Assembly: GCA_902797525.1 (NCBI GenBank)
Contig: CADBSZ010000093.1
Coordinates: forward strand, 1-5,901
Length of the DNA: 5,901 nucleotides
Source of the DNA: an uncultured Ruminococcus sp.
GTDB lineage: Bacteria; Bacillota; Clostridia; Oscillospirales; Acutalibacteraceae
Direction: 5' to 3'
Both the position numbers and the translations under genes were made by a program. Of this stretch, positions 1 to 5,367 are shown in pieces. How positions within the stretch are numbered: the first letter of the stretch is position 1; the number at the start of each line of letters is the position of its first letter. The notes below the pieces were generated by a model that saw nothing but the letters and a program-made list of their open reading frames with translations, had not been told where the DNA came from and ran no database searches.

Positions 1-1
1 G

Positions 2-319
2 GTCGGCAACTCCAAATGCGGCGATATTATGAAAATGTATATCAAGGTGGACGACAACACCATCTCCGACGTCAAGTTCAAAACCTTCGGCTGCGGCGCG
101 GCAATCGCCACCAGCAGCATGGCGACCGAGCTGATTAAGGGCAAATCCGTTGACGAAGCCCTGCAGCTCACCAACAAGGCGGTGATGGAAGCCCTCGACG
201 GACTTCCGCCTGTTAAGGTGCACTGCTCTGTTCTTGCCGAGGAAGCGATTAAGGCGGCGGTGTCCGACTACTACAAAAAGCGCGGCGTCGACCCCGAGCC
301 GCTGCTGATGAAAAACTGA
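2..319 (+). CDS. nifU: NifU/IscU-type iron-sulfur cluster assembly scaffold protein (5' truncated)
   Basis: The frame is open from the left edge and stops with TGA at 317-319, so the ATG at 29 is internal and the true start lies outside the window. The visible 105 residues are the C-terminal part of an IscU-fold scaffold, which assembles [2Fe-2S]/[4Fe-4S] clusters from cysteine-desulfurase sulfur and hands them to apoproteins in the cytoplasm. All three cluster-ligand cysteines are visible: C6 in KCGD, C31 in FGCGAAIA and C75 in VHCSVLAEEA. D8, next to the first cysteine, is the conserved Asp that favours cluster release. The LPPVK motif (residues 68-72) is the chaperone-recognition segment known from IscU. 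The C-terminus (DYYKKRGVDPEP) is short, with no Nfu or ferredoxin domain, so this is a stand-alone scaffold rather than full-length nitrogen-fixation NifU. A cysteine desulfurase gene (nifS/iscS) would be expected just upstream but cannot be seen. Confidence 0.95.
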   Translation, partial: VGNSKCGDIMKMYIKVDDNTISDVKFKTFGCGAAIATSSMATELIKGKSVDEALQLTNKAVMEALDGLPPVKVHCSVLAEEAIKAAVSDYYKKRGVDPEPLLMKN

Positions 320-334
320 ATCTTTCAGGTCAAG

Positions 335-360
335 GGCGGCTCTTTTGAGCCGTTCTTTTT
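335..360 (+). terminator. Rho-independent terminator of nifU
   Basis: A 6 bp GC-rich stem, CGGCTC (337-342) with GAGCCG (347-352), closes a TTTT loop and is followed directly by TTCTTTTT. It begins about 17 nt after the nifU stop. On the opposite strand no T-run follows the stem, so it works for + strand transcription only. Confidence 0.88.
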
Positions 361-362
361 CG

Positions 363-412
363 GCAGTGTATGCAGTGTATGCCACGGTGTACCTTTTTGA
401 GGGTGCATACAC
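363..412. repeat. GTGTATGC repeat cluster: two direct copies and one inverted copy
   Basis: GTGTATGC occurs at 366-373 and again at 375-382, inside a tandem 9-mer GCAGTGTAT at 363-371 and 372-380. Its exact inverse, GCATACAC, lies at 405-412. A second partial dyad, CGGTGTA (385-391) with TACACCG (408-414), competes for the same right arm. The cluster lies between the two convergent terminators and outside any gene. No function is recognised; it could be a decayed repeat element or a protein-binding dyad. Confidence 0.5.
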
Positions 413-422
413 CGGTCTACAC

Positions 423-472
423 AAAAAATCGGCCGGGAGCGGCGCGGCTTTTCCGCACCGGTCACCCGACCG
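423..472 (-). terminator. Long two-tier rho-independent terminator for rubrerythrin
   Basis: Read on the - strand, an outer 8 bp stem (CGGTCGGG with CCCGGCCG, + positions 465-472 and 430-437) encloses an asymmetric internal loop and an inner 8 bp stem (CGGTGCGG with CCGCGCCG, 453-460 and 440-447) capped by AAAAG. The run ATTTTTTGTGT follows at 429-419. Each tier contains one G-U wobble on the - strand. On the + strand the same two positions are C-A mismatches, so the fold is better as - strand RNA. A T-rich run also follows on the + side (475-480), so weak bidirectional action is possible. It sits about 105 nt beyond the rubrerythrin stop. Confidence 0.85.
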
Positions 473-549
473 TGTTTTTTATTCTTTTGTTGGAAACCAA
501 TGCGGCTTTTAACCGAGTTTTTTTGCTCGGAAACCGATGTGTTTTTTAT
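472..549. repeat. Degenerate short repeats in the rubrerythrin 3' UTR
   Basis: An 11 bp direct repeat, GTGTTTTTTAT, occurs at 472-482 and 539-549. Between them, GGAAACCAATGCGGCTTTT (492-510) and GGAAACCGATGTGTTTTTT (529-547) match at about 15 of 19 positions with a 37 bp offset. Each copy is centred on a tiny dyad: TTGGaaaCCAA (490-500) and TCGGaaaCCGA (527-537). A further stem, CCGAG (513-517) with CTCGG (526-530), overlaps the second dyad and excludes it. This explains most of the non-coding stretch between the rubrerythrin stop and its terminator. No function is recognised. Confidence 0.5.
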
Positions 550-576
550 GCGCGCTGTCTTCCCGAACTGAAAAAA

Positions 577-1116
577 TCAGTAGTTTTCTGCGTGGATTTC
601 AAAATAGGACTGCGGATGTGCGCAGACGGGGCAGATGTCGGGGGCTTTTTCGCCGACGACAATGTGACCGCAGTTGCGGCATTCCCACACCTTGACCTCG
701 CTCTTTTGGAACACCTCCTGCATTTCTACGTTTTTCAGCAGCGCGCGGTAGCGTTCCTCGTGGTGCTTTTCGATTTCACCCACGGCGCGGAACTTTGCCG
801 CCAGCTCGGGAAAGCCCTCCTCCTCGGCGGTTTTGGCAAAGCCCTCGTACATGTCCGTCCACTCGTAGTTTTCGCCGTCGGCGGCTGCCGCCAGATTCTC
901 GGGCGTGGAGCCGATGGCGTTGAGCTCCTTAAACCACATTTTGGCGTGCTCCTTTTCGTTGTCGGCTGTCTTTAAAAACAGCGCGGCAATCTGCTCAAAG
1001 CCGTCCTTTTTCGCCTTGGACGCAAAGTAGGTATACTTGTTGCGCGCCTCGGATTCGCCCGAAAATGCCGCGCGCAGGTTTTTCTCGGTTTGTGTGCCTT
1101 CATATTTGTTTGCCAT
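577..1116 (-). CDS. rbr: Rubrerythrin
   Basis: This encodes a 179-aa cytoplasmic non-haem di-iron peroxidase that reduces hydrogen peroxide to water with electrons from reduced rubredoxin-type donors; it is a main peroxide defence of anaerobes. The N-terminal ferritin-like four-helix domain (about 1-135) carries carboxylate/histidine ligand motifs: E21 in ESEARNKY, E54xxH57 in DNEKEH, E98-E100 in TAEEEGF and E116xxH119 in GEIEKHH. The C-terminal rubredoxin-like domain has C146xxC149 (WECRNCG) and C162xxC165 (CPVC) for the Fe(SCys)4 centre. Length is that of a classical two-domain rubrerythrin. The start at 1116 was chosen because a perfect AAAGGAGG lies 7 nt upstream; a 17-codon in-frame extension to 1167 has no comparable site and would swallow it. 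It lies 180 nt downstream of upp, beyond a terminator, so it is probably its own unit. No clear PerR box is visible. Confidence 0.96.
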   Translation of the reverse strand: MANKYEGTQTEKNLRAAFSGESEARNKYTYFASKAKKDGFEQIAALFLKTADNEKEHAKMWFKELNAIGSTPENLAAAADGENYEWTDMYEGFAKTAEEEGFPELAAKFRAVGEIEKHHEERYRALLKNVEMQEVFQKSEVKVWECRNCGHIVVGEKAPDICPVCAHPQSYFEIHAENY

Positions 1117-1123
1117 GGTATTT

Positions 1124-1131
1124 CCTCCTTT
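1124..1131 (-). promoter_or_regulatory. Ribosome binding site fixing the rubrerythrin start
   Basis: AAAGGAGG on the - strand matches the anti-Shine-Dalgarno sequence fully and is spaced 7 nt from the ATG at 1116. It lies inside the longer possible reading frame and so argues for the 179-aa rather than the 196-aa protein. Confidence 0.88.
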
Positions 1132-1165
1132 GGGAATAGTATTTGCTTTGCGTGTAAGAATATGC

Positions 1166-1204
1166 AAAAGTGCCGGCGGGCACTCTCACCCGCCTTTGGA
1201 AAGG
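1166..1204 (-). promoter_or_regulatory. Leader hairpins with two competing stems upstream of rubrerythrin
   Basis: On the - strand three dyads follow each other in the leader. CCTTTccAAAGG occupies 1193-1204. GGCGGG (1189-1194) can pair with CCCGCC (1175-1180). GTGCC (1179-1183) can pair with GGCAC (1170-1174) and is followed by TTTT (1166-1169). The second and third stems share bases 1175-1180 and cannot form together, which is the geometry of an attenuator or of a weak backup terminator for upstream readthrough. The short T-run and 5 bp stem make the terminator reading tentative. No known riboswitch consensus was recognised. The promoter of rubrerythrin was not identified with confidence in 1117-1296. 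Confidence 0.4.
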
Positions 1205-1260
1205 ATGTATGTAAGGTGACATTCCTGCAACGGCGGGGTCAAAATATAGAAGTTTTCAAT

Positions 1261-1294
1261 AAAGCAAAAGACACGGAAAACCGAGCCTTCGTGT
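1261..1294 (-). terminator. Probable imperfect terminator after upp
   Basis: On the - strand, ACACG (1290-1294) pairs with CGTGT (1271-1275), extended by two A-T pairs across a single bulged base, with a GC-containing loop. The T-rich run CTTTTGCTTT follows at 1270-1261. It begins within a few bases of the upp stop. The stem is modest, so some readthrough towards rubrerythrin is likely. Confidence 0.6.
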
Positions 1295-1296
1295 TT

Positions 1297-1923
1297 TTAA
1301 AGCGTGCCGAAAATACGGTCGCCTGCGTCGCCCAAGCCGGGGCAGATGTAGGCGTTTTCGTTTAAGCAGCGGTCAAGACAGCCGACATACAGCTGAATGT
1401 CGGGGTGCGCCTTCATCAGGGTGCTCACGCCCTCGGGAGCCGCGATAACCGACATAAATTTAATCTTTTTGCCGCCGCGCGCCTTAATAAAATCAACCGC
1501 GGCAACTGCCGAGCCGCCGGTTGCCAGCATGGGGTCAACAACGACGATTTGTCTTTCGTCAATCGCCTCGGGCAGTTTGCAGTAATATTCGTGAGGAAGA
1601 TGGGTTTCGGGGTCGCGGTACAAGCCGATGTGACCGACCTTTGCGGACGGAACCAGCGCCAAAATGCCGCTTACCATGCCGAGTCCTGCGCGCAGAATCG
1701 GCACAACCGCCAGCTTTTTGCCGTTGATAACGGGCTGAACGGTTTTTTCAATCGGGGTTTCCACCTCGATGTCTGCGGTGGGCAGGTCAGCCAGCGCCTC
1801 ATAGCCCATCAGCATTGCAATTTCCTCAATCAGCTTGCGAAATTCGTTGGTGCCTGTGGCGGTCTTGCGAAGAAGGGTAATTTTATGTTTGATTAACGGA
1901 TGAGTCATGTAGGATACCGACAT
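1297..1923 (-). CDS. upp: Uracil phosphoribosyltransferase
   Basis: Upp converts uracil and PRPP to UMP and pyrophosphate in the pyrimidine salvage pathway (cytoplasm). The 208-aa product has the usual family length. The N-terminus ([13 protein letters not shown], from residue 7) is typical. The segment [14 protein letters not shown] (about 73-86) is the conserved flexible region. [13 protein letters not shown] (127-139) is the PRPP-binding loop, with D130 and the TGG turn. [19 protein letters not shown] (189-207) is the uracil-binding C-terminus, and the final residue is L where many homologues have K. Two in-frame ATGs compete, at 1929 and 1923. I chose 1923 because AGGA lies 7 nt before it and because homologues usually have six to eight residues before HPL; 1929 would add only MK. 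The murF stop is 27 nt upstream, so the gene is most likely the last of the mif-ddl-murF operon. Confidence 0.96.
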   Translation of the reverse strand: MSVSYMTHPLIKHKITLLRKTATGTNEFRKLIEEIAMLMGYEALADLPTADIEVETPIEKTVQPVINGKKLAVVPILRAGLGMVSGILALVPSAKVGHIGLYRDPETHLPHEYYCKLPEAIDERQIVVVDPMLATGGSAVAAVDFIKARGGKKIKFMSVIAAPEGVSTLMKAHPDIQLYVGCLDRCLNENAYICPGLGDAGDRIFGTL

Positions 1924-1950
1924 TTTCATTTCCTGCCTTTCGAAATTCTG

Positions 1951-3300
1951 TTATATTGTTTTTAGGTAGTCTACGATTTTTTCAAACTGCATGGAGTGCG
2001 ACGCTTTTACCAGCACGGTGTCGTTGTCCCGCAGCAGCGCGGGCAGCTCTTTAACCGCCGCCTCAATGCTCTCAAACCAAACGCCGTTTGCGCCCTTTGC
2101 CAGCTCCTTTGCAAGCGGGCCGACGGCGATAACGCGGTCAATGCCCAGCTCCTTGGCATAGGCGCCGGTGTCGAAGTGCAGCGCCAGCTCGTTGACGCCC
2201 AGCTCCTTCATGTCGCCGAGAATCGCCACGGTTCTGCCGCTGAAGTTTTTAAGCGTGTCAAGCGACGCCTTGACCGAGGTGGGGTTGGCGTTGTAGCAGT
2301 CGTCGATAATGCGCAGCCTGCCGGTGTTCACCACATTCGCGCGGCTGCCGACGGTTTTGTATGACTCCACGCCGCGAATCAGCTCGTCGTCGCTGAGTCC
2401 GAGCAGCCTGCCTGCGGCAACCGCCGCCAAGGCGTTTGACACCATGTAGCTGCCGATGGCCGGAATGGTGACGTCCAGCCGCTTATCCTCAAAGCAGAGG
2501 GTGCAGCGCACGCCGCCCTCGCCGTTGTTCTCAATGTTTTCGGCATGATAGGGATTGTTTGAATCCAAACCGAAGAAAACGGGCTTTTTGCCCCGAACCG
2601 TCTCAACGGTGCGCAGCTTGTCGTCGTCGCCGTTCAGAATGAACGCCGCGCCCTCGCGCGCATAGCGGAACATTTCGGTTTTTGCCTTCAGCACGCCGTC
2701 GCGGTCGCCCAAATTCTCCAGGTGGCAGCAGCCGATGATTGTCAGCACACAGATGGTGGGCTGCGCCATTTCGGCAAGGCGCGTCATTTCGCCAAAGCCC
2801 GAAATGCCCATTTCAATCACCGCGGCCTCGGCGTCCTCGGGCATGCTCAGCAGCGTCAGCGGAACGCCCAGCTCGTTGTTGAGGTTGCCCTGTGTTTTGT
2901 GGGTTTTGTATTTTTGCGACAGCACCGCGTACAGCATTTCCTTGGTGGAGGTTTTGCCCACGCTGCCCGACACGCCCACAACGGGAATGTCGAACTTTTC
3001 GCGGTATGCCTTGCCGATTTTCTTGACCGCCTCTAAGGTTGAGGGCACCAGAATATACGGCTTTTCCACCTGCAGGGGCGCTGTTTCGCAAATGGCGCAA
3101 ATCGCGCCGCTGTCGTAGCATTTTTTGATAAAATCGTGGCCGTCAACGCGTTCGCCCTTGATGGCGAGAAACAGCGAGCCGTCCTTAATCTGCCGGCTGT
3201 CGCGCTCGACCGAGGTGATGACCGCGCTTTTCATTTCGTCGCTGCCGACGTAAATGCCGCCGCACGCCTCGGCGATTTCGGCTAGTGTAAATGGTTTCAT
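1951..3300 (-). CDS. murF: UDP-N-acetylmuramoyl-tripeptide--D-alanyl-D-alanine ligase
   Basis: MurF adds the D-Ala-D-Ala dipeptide to UDP-MurNAc-tripeptide with ATP, the last cytoplasmic step before lipid I. The 449 residues show the three Mur-ligase domains. The N-terminal substrate domain (about 1-105) contains DSRQIKDGSLFLAIKGERVDGHDF. The central ATPase domain has the P-loop SGSVGKTS (111-118), GNLNNELGVPLT (138-149), EMG (163-165), CHLENLG (192-198) and K207 in AKTEM, at the place of the carbamylated lysine. The C-terminal domain has DDCYNANPTSVKASL (333-347), GDMKELG (362-368) and VKASHSMQFE (431-440). The usual T-N-I-G before the conserved His is T-I-I-G here (187-190). The start codon overlaps the ddl stop as ATGA, which implies translational coupling; AAAAAGG lies about 6 nt before the ATG. 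All key catalytic motifs are present, so it is probably functional. Confidence 0.97.
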   Translation of the reverse strand: MKPFTLAEIAEACGGIYVGSDEMKSAVITSVERDSRQIKDGSLFLAIKGERVDGHDFIKKCYDSGAICAICETAPLQVEKPYILVPSTLEAVKKIGKAYREKFDIPVVGVSGSVGKTSTKEMLYAVLSQKYKTHKTQGNLNNELGVPLTLLSMPEDAEAAVIEMGISGFGEMTRLAEMAQPTICVLTIIGCCHLENLGDRDGVLKAKTEMFRYAREGAAFILNGDDDKLRTVETVRGKKPVFFGLDSNNPYHAENIENNGEGGVRCTLCFEDKRLDVTIPAIGSYMVSNALAAVAAGRLLGLSDDELIRGVESYKTVGSRANVVNTGRLRIIDDCYNANPTSVKASLDTLKNFSGRTVAILGDMKELGVNELALHFDTGAYAKELGIDRVIAVGPLAKELAKGANGVWFESIEAAVKELPALLRDNDTVLVKASHSMQFEKIVDYLKTI

Positions 3301-4352
3301 ACGGCACCTTTTTCCGAGTATTTTTCGAGTGATTTTTTAATAATCTGCTCGCACAGCTCCGGGTAGCTGACGCCCTCAACCGCGGCTTCCTGCGGCAGCA
3401 GGCTGGTGGGAGTCATGCCGGGCAGGGTGTTTGCCTCCAGGCAATAGGCGTTGTTGCCCTTGTCGAGAATAAAGTCCACGCGCGCGTAGCTTTCGAGGTG
3501 CAGCGCCTTGTATGCCGCCAGCGCCGCGTCGCGTAAAATTCTGTCCTGCTCGGTGGTGATGTCGGCAGGACATTTTTCGTCAGCCGCGCCTGCCTGATAT
3601 TTTGTTTTGTAATCATAAAATCCGCTCTTGGGAATAATCTCAATCGGGGGCAGCGCGTGACCGCCGACAATGCCGACCGAAAATTCTCTGCCCTTGACGT
3701 ACTGCTCCACGACGATTTCACTTTCTCCGTAGGCAAACGCCTCCTTCACGGATTGGCGGAAGTCCTCTTTGTTTTCCACAATGGTAATGCCCACGCTGGA
3801 GCCGCCCGAGCAGGGCTTTACCACGCAGGGAAAAATCTTCCAGCTCACGGTGTCGGCTTCGTTCTTAAAAATTTCGCCGCGCGGCGTGAGCACCTTGTTT
3901 TGCAGCAGCACGCTTTTGGTAAGTCCCTTGTTCATCGCCAGCGCCGAACCGAGATAGCCCGAGCCGGTGTATTTTAAGCCGAGCAAATCAAACGTCGCCT
4001 GAATCTGACCGTTTTCGCCCTCGCCGCCGTGCAGCGCCAAAAAGGTGATGTCGGCAAACGAGCAGATGTCAATCACGTTTTCGCCGATGAAGCGGTTGGA
4101 TTTGTCGCGGCGGTTTTCGCGGATTTCGTCAATATCCGAAATCGTTTCGCCGACCTTAATGCTGTCGGTAAAGCTGTAGTTTTGCTTAAACAGCTCGTCA
4201 ACGTCCAAAATATTCTGCTCATAGCCCGTAAAAACGTCGAGCAGCACCACCTCGTGGCCTTTTTCTCTCAGCGCGGCAGCCACCAACAGACCCGACGAAA
4301 TTGACACGTCGCGCTCGGTGCTTGTGCCGCCCGCAAGAACAACTATTCTCAT
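3297..4352 (-). CDS. ddl: D-alanine--D-alanine ligase
   Basis: Ddl joins two D-alanines with ATP to make the dipeptide used by MurF. The 351-aa ATP-grasp protein starts with the N-terminal D-Ala motif GGTSTERDVSISSG (8-21), where E13 matches the conserved substrate-binding Glu. HGGEGENGQIQ (108-118) follows. The ATP-grasp region has KPCSGGSSVGIT (179-190) and EQYVKGREFSVG (216-227). The omega loop FYDYKTKY (245-252) ends in K251-Y252. ARVDF (290-294, with D293) and LEANTLPGMTPTSLLP (305-320, with E306 and N308) hold metal and substrate ligands. The Tyr of the Lys-Tyr pair is the residue typical of dipeptide ligases; Phe at this place is known from a D-Ala-D-lactate depsipeptide ligase. This therefore looks like housekeeping Ddl, not a glycopeptide-resistance ligase. 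AAGGGG lies 7 nt before the ATG. The gene follows the MIF-like gene by 16 nt and overlaps murF by 4 nt. Confidence 0.96.
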   Translation of the reverse strand: MRIVVLAGGTSTERDVSISSGLLVAAALREKGHEVVLLDVFTGYEQNILDVDELFKQNYSFTDSIKVGETISDIDEIRENRRDKSNRFIGENVIDICSFADITFLALHGGEGENGQIQATFDLLGLKYTGSGYLGSALAMNKGLTKSVLLQNKVLTPRGEIFKNEADTVSWKIFPCVVKPCSGGSSVGITIVENKEDFRQSVKEAFAYGESEIVVEQYVKGREFSVGIVGGHALPPIEIIPKSGFYDYKTKYQAGAADEKCPADITTEQDRILRDAALAAYKALHLESYARVDFILDKGNNAYCLEANTLPGMTPTSLLPQEAAVEGVSYPELCEQIIKKSLEKYSEKGAV

Positions 4353-4368
4353 AAGTAAGCCCCTTCAA

Positions 4369-4713
4369 TCAAATCATAAACCCATTGTGACCCCAGTATT
4401 TGACCTCTTCAAATTTGACAAAGCAGTTTTTGCTCAAAATGCCTGCCTCGTCGCTGAGAATCATGCAAATCGCGCCGGTCAGCCGTTGATACGCGTCCTT
4501 GGTAGACTCGCCGAACAGATTAACCTCCACCATCGCCATGCGCGAGGCGGCGTCGCGGTGAAACGCCATATCCACTCCGTCTTCAACAGCAACCATCAGT
4601 GAGTTGTCGCTTTTTCCCGGAATGATGCTGATACAGTCAAACAGTCGTCTTTTGATGATTTCTTTCTTGTCTTTGGGTAATTTTGCGTTTGTTTTAACGT
4701 TAATAGATGGCAT
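4369..4713 (-). CDS. MIF / D-dopachrome tautomerase family protein
   Basis: The 114-aa protein matches the length and layout of macrophage migration inhibitory factor, a trimeric tautomerase known mainly from animals. Met is followed by Pro, so after Met removal Pro1, the catalytic base of the superfamily, would be exposed. By eye against human MIF I see shared T7-N8, GK at 32-33 (human 31-32, the active-site Lys), MAF at 48-50 (human 47-49) and WGHN at 106-109 (human GWNN, 107-110). The human CxxC (56-59) is absent, and human Tyr95 and Asn97 are replaced by Phe and Lys. There is no signal peptide or membrane segment. The family converts phenylpyruvate or dopachrome keto/enol forms in vitro; the bacterial substrate is not known to me. 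AGGAG lies 11 nt before the ATG, a long spacing. The gene heads the ddl-murF-upp operon behind a perfect consensus promoter, so a link to cell-wall or amino-acid metabolism is possible but is inference only. Confidence 0.85.
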   Translation of the reverse strand: MPSINVKTNAKLPKDKKEIIKRRLFDCISIIPGKSDNSLMVAVEDGVDMAFHRDAASRMAMVEVNLFGESTKDAYQRLTGAICMILSDEAGILSKNCFVKFEEVKYWGHNGFMI

Positions 4714-4786
4714 TTGCGTATTAACTCCTATAAATTATACTCGTTATTGGTTTTTTGCAGACTCATATAAAATATATTCGTTTTTT

Positions 4787-4815
4787 ATTATAATATTAAT
4801 CAGTGCCGTTGTCAA
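4787..4815 (-). promoter_or_regulatory. Perfect consensus sigma-A promoter for mif-ddl-murF-upp
   Basis: On the - strand the -35 box TTGACA (4810-4815) is separated by exactly 17 bp from the -10 box TATAAT (4787-4792). Transcription should begin near 4778-4780, giving a 5' UTR of about 65 nt that is very A/T-rich and without strong structure. The -35 lies only 15 bp past the fumarase beta stop. No terminator was seen between that stop and the mif gene, so fumarase readthrough may also contribute. A 13 bp dyad, CAATTgcgAATTG (4813-4825), overlaps the upstream edge of the -35. Confidence 0.9.
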
Positions 4816-4830
4816 TTGCGAATTGCCGCA

Positions 4831-5358
4831 CTATCGGGCGTAAACGTTGTTGCCCTCGCTGTCAATGGCGACAATGCACGGAAAATCCTCAACGGTGTAG
4901 CGCCGAATTGCCTCGGTGCCCAAATCCTCATAGCACAAAAGCTCCTCTTTTTTAATGCTTTTGGCAATCAGTGCGGCGGCGCCGCCCACAGCGGCAAAGT
5001 ATACCGCCTTGTTTTTGATGATGGAATCAATTACAGCCTGCGAGCGCGCGCCCTTGCCGATCATGCCCTTCATGCCCAAATCGAGCAGGGCGGGGGTGAA
5101 CCTGTCCATGCGGTAGCTCGAGGTGGGGCCTGCCGGGCCGACAACATAGCCGGGCTTTGCCGGCGCGGGGCCGACATAATAAATCAGCTCGCCCCTCAAA
5201 TCAACCGGCAGCGGCTCGCCTTTTTCTATCAGTTCAAACAGCCGCTTGTGCGCCGCGTCGCGGCCGGTGATCATCGTGCCCGTCAGCAGCACGCTGTCGC
5301 CTGCCTTTAAGTTTTTTATGTCTTCATCTTGAATCGGTAGGGTAATCCTTTTGGTCAT
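4831..5358 (-). CDS. Class I fumarate hydratase (or L-tartrate dehydratase) beta subunit
   Basis: This is the smaller subunit of an oxygen-sensitive [4Fe-4S] hydro-lyase, which interconverts fumarate and malate. The 175 residues carry the beta-domain signatures in order: GTMITGRDAAHKR (27-39), YYVGPAPAKPG (60-70), GPAGPTSSYRMDRFTP (74-89), GMIGKG (98-103) and YFAAVGGAAALIA (120-132). The GPTSSYRMD segment and the IGKG turn form substrate-binding parts of the active site with the alpha subunit. AGGAGG lies 5 nt before the ATG and overlaps the alpha-subunit stop (tAGGAGG), so the two are translationally linked across a 9 nt gap. Fumarase and tartrate dehydratase of this class cannot be told apart safely by eye; fumarase is the more likely housekeeping role. 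No symbol is given because fumA/fumB and ttdA/ttdB names are used inconsistently. Confidence 0.93.
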   Translation of the reverse strand: MTKRITLPIQDEDIKNLKAGDSVLLTGTMITGRDAAHKRLFELIEKGEPLPVDLRGELIYYVGPAPAKPGYVVGPAGPTSSYRMDRFTPALLDLGMKGMIGKGARSQAVIDSIIKNKAVYFAAVGGAAALIAKSIKKEELLCYEDLGTEAIRRYTVEDFPCIVAIDSEGNNVYAR

Positions 5359-5367
5359 GGCGTCCTC

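Noticed and set aside
363..412. CRISPR-like repeats
   Set aside because: Repeat units are only 8-9 bp, two of them adjacent, without regular spacers.
370..975. 201-codon + strand open frame across the nifU-rubrerythrin gap
   Set aside because: It runs through two terminators and then antisense to rubrerythrin. The product is Phe/Val/Leu-rich with no recognisable motif, as expected from the complement of a GC-rich gene.
1117..1167. 17-codon N-terminal extension of rubrerythrin
   Set aside because: It contains the perfect ribosome binding site of the shorter start and does not resemble rubrerythrin N-termini.
1117..1260. Riboswitch (TPP or glycine type) in the rubrerythrin leader, suggested by GGGTGAGAGTG
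   Set aside because: The remaining conserved cores of those aptamers are missing, and rubrerythrin is not a usual target.
3297..4352. Ddl as a vancomycin-resistance D-Ala-D-Lac ligase
   Set aside because: The omega loop keeps the Lys-Tyr pair typical of dipeptide ligases, murF follows directly, and no vanH, vanX or vanS/R-like gene is in the window.
4734..4739. TATAAT on the - strand just before the MIF gene as its -10 box
   Set aside because: A start from this box would fall at the AGGAG ribosome binding site and remove it, and no -35 lies 16-18 bp upstream. The perfect promoter at 4787-4815 is far better.
4604..4843. 79-codon + strand frame with a hydrophobic segment, a possible small membrane protein
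   Set aside because: Its hydrophobic part comes from translating the AT-rich promoter region, it overlaps the MIF gene antisense, and no ribosome binding site precedes it.
4816..5310. 164-codon + strand frame opposite the fumarase beta gene
   Set aside because: Entirely antisense to a gene with full family motifs, without a ribosome binding site or similarity that I recognise. The same reasoning removes the + strand frames at 1405-1896, 1996-2364, 2722-3118, 3657-3977 and 4029-4304.
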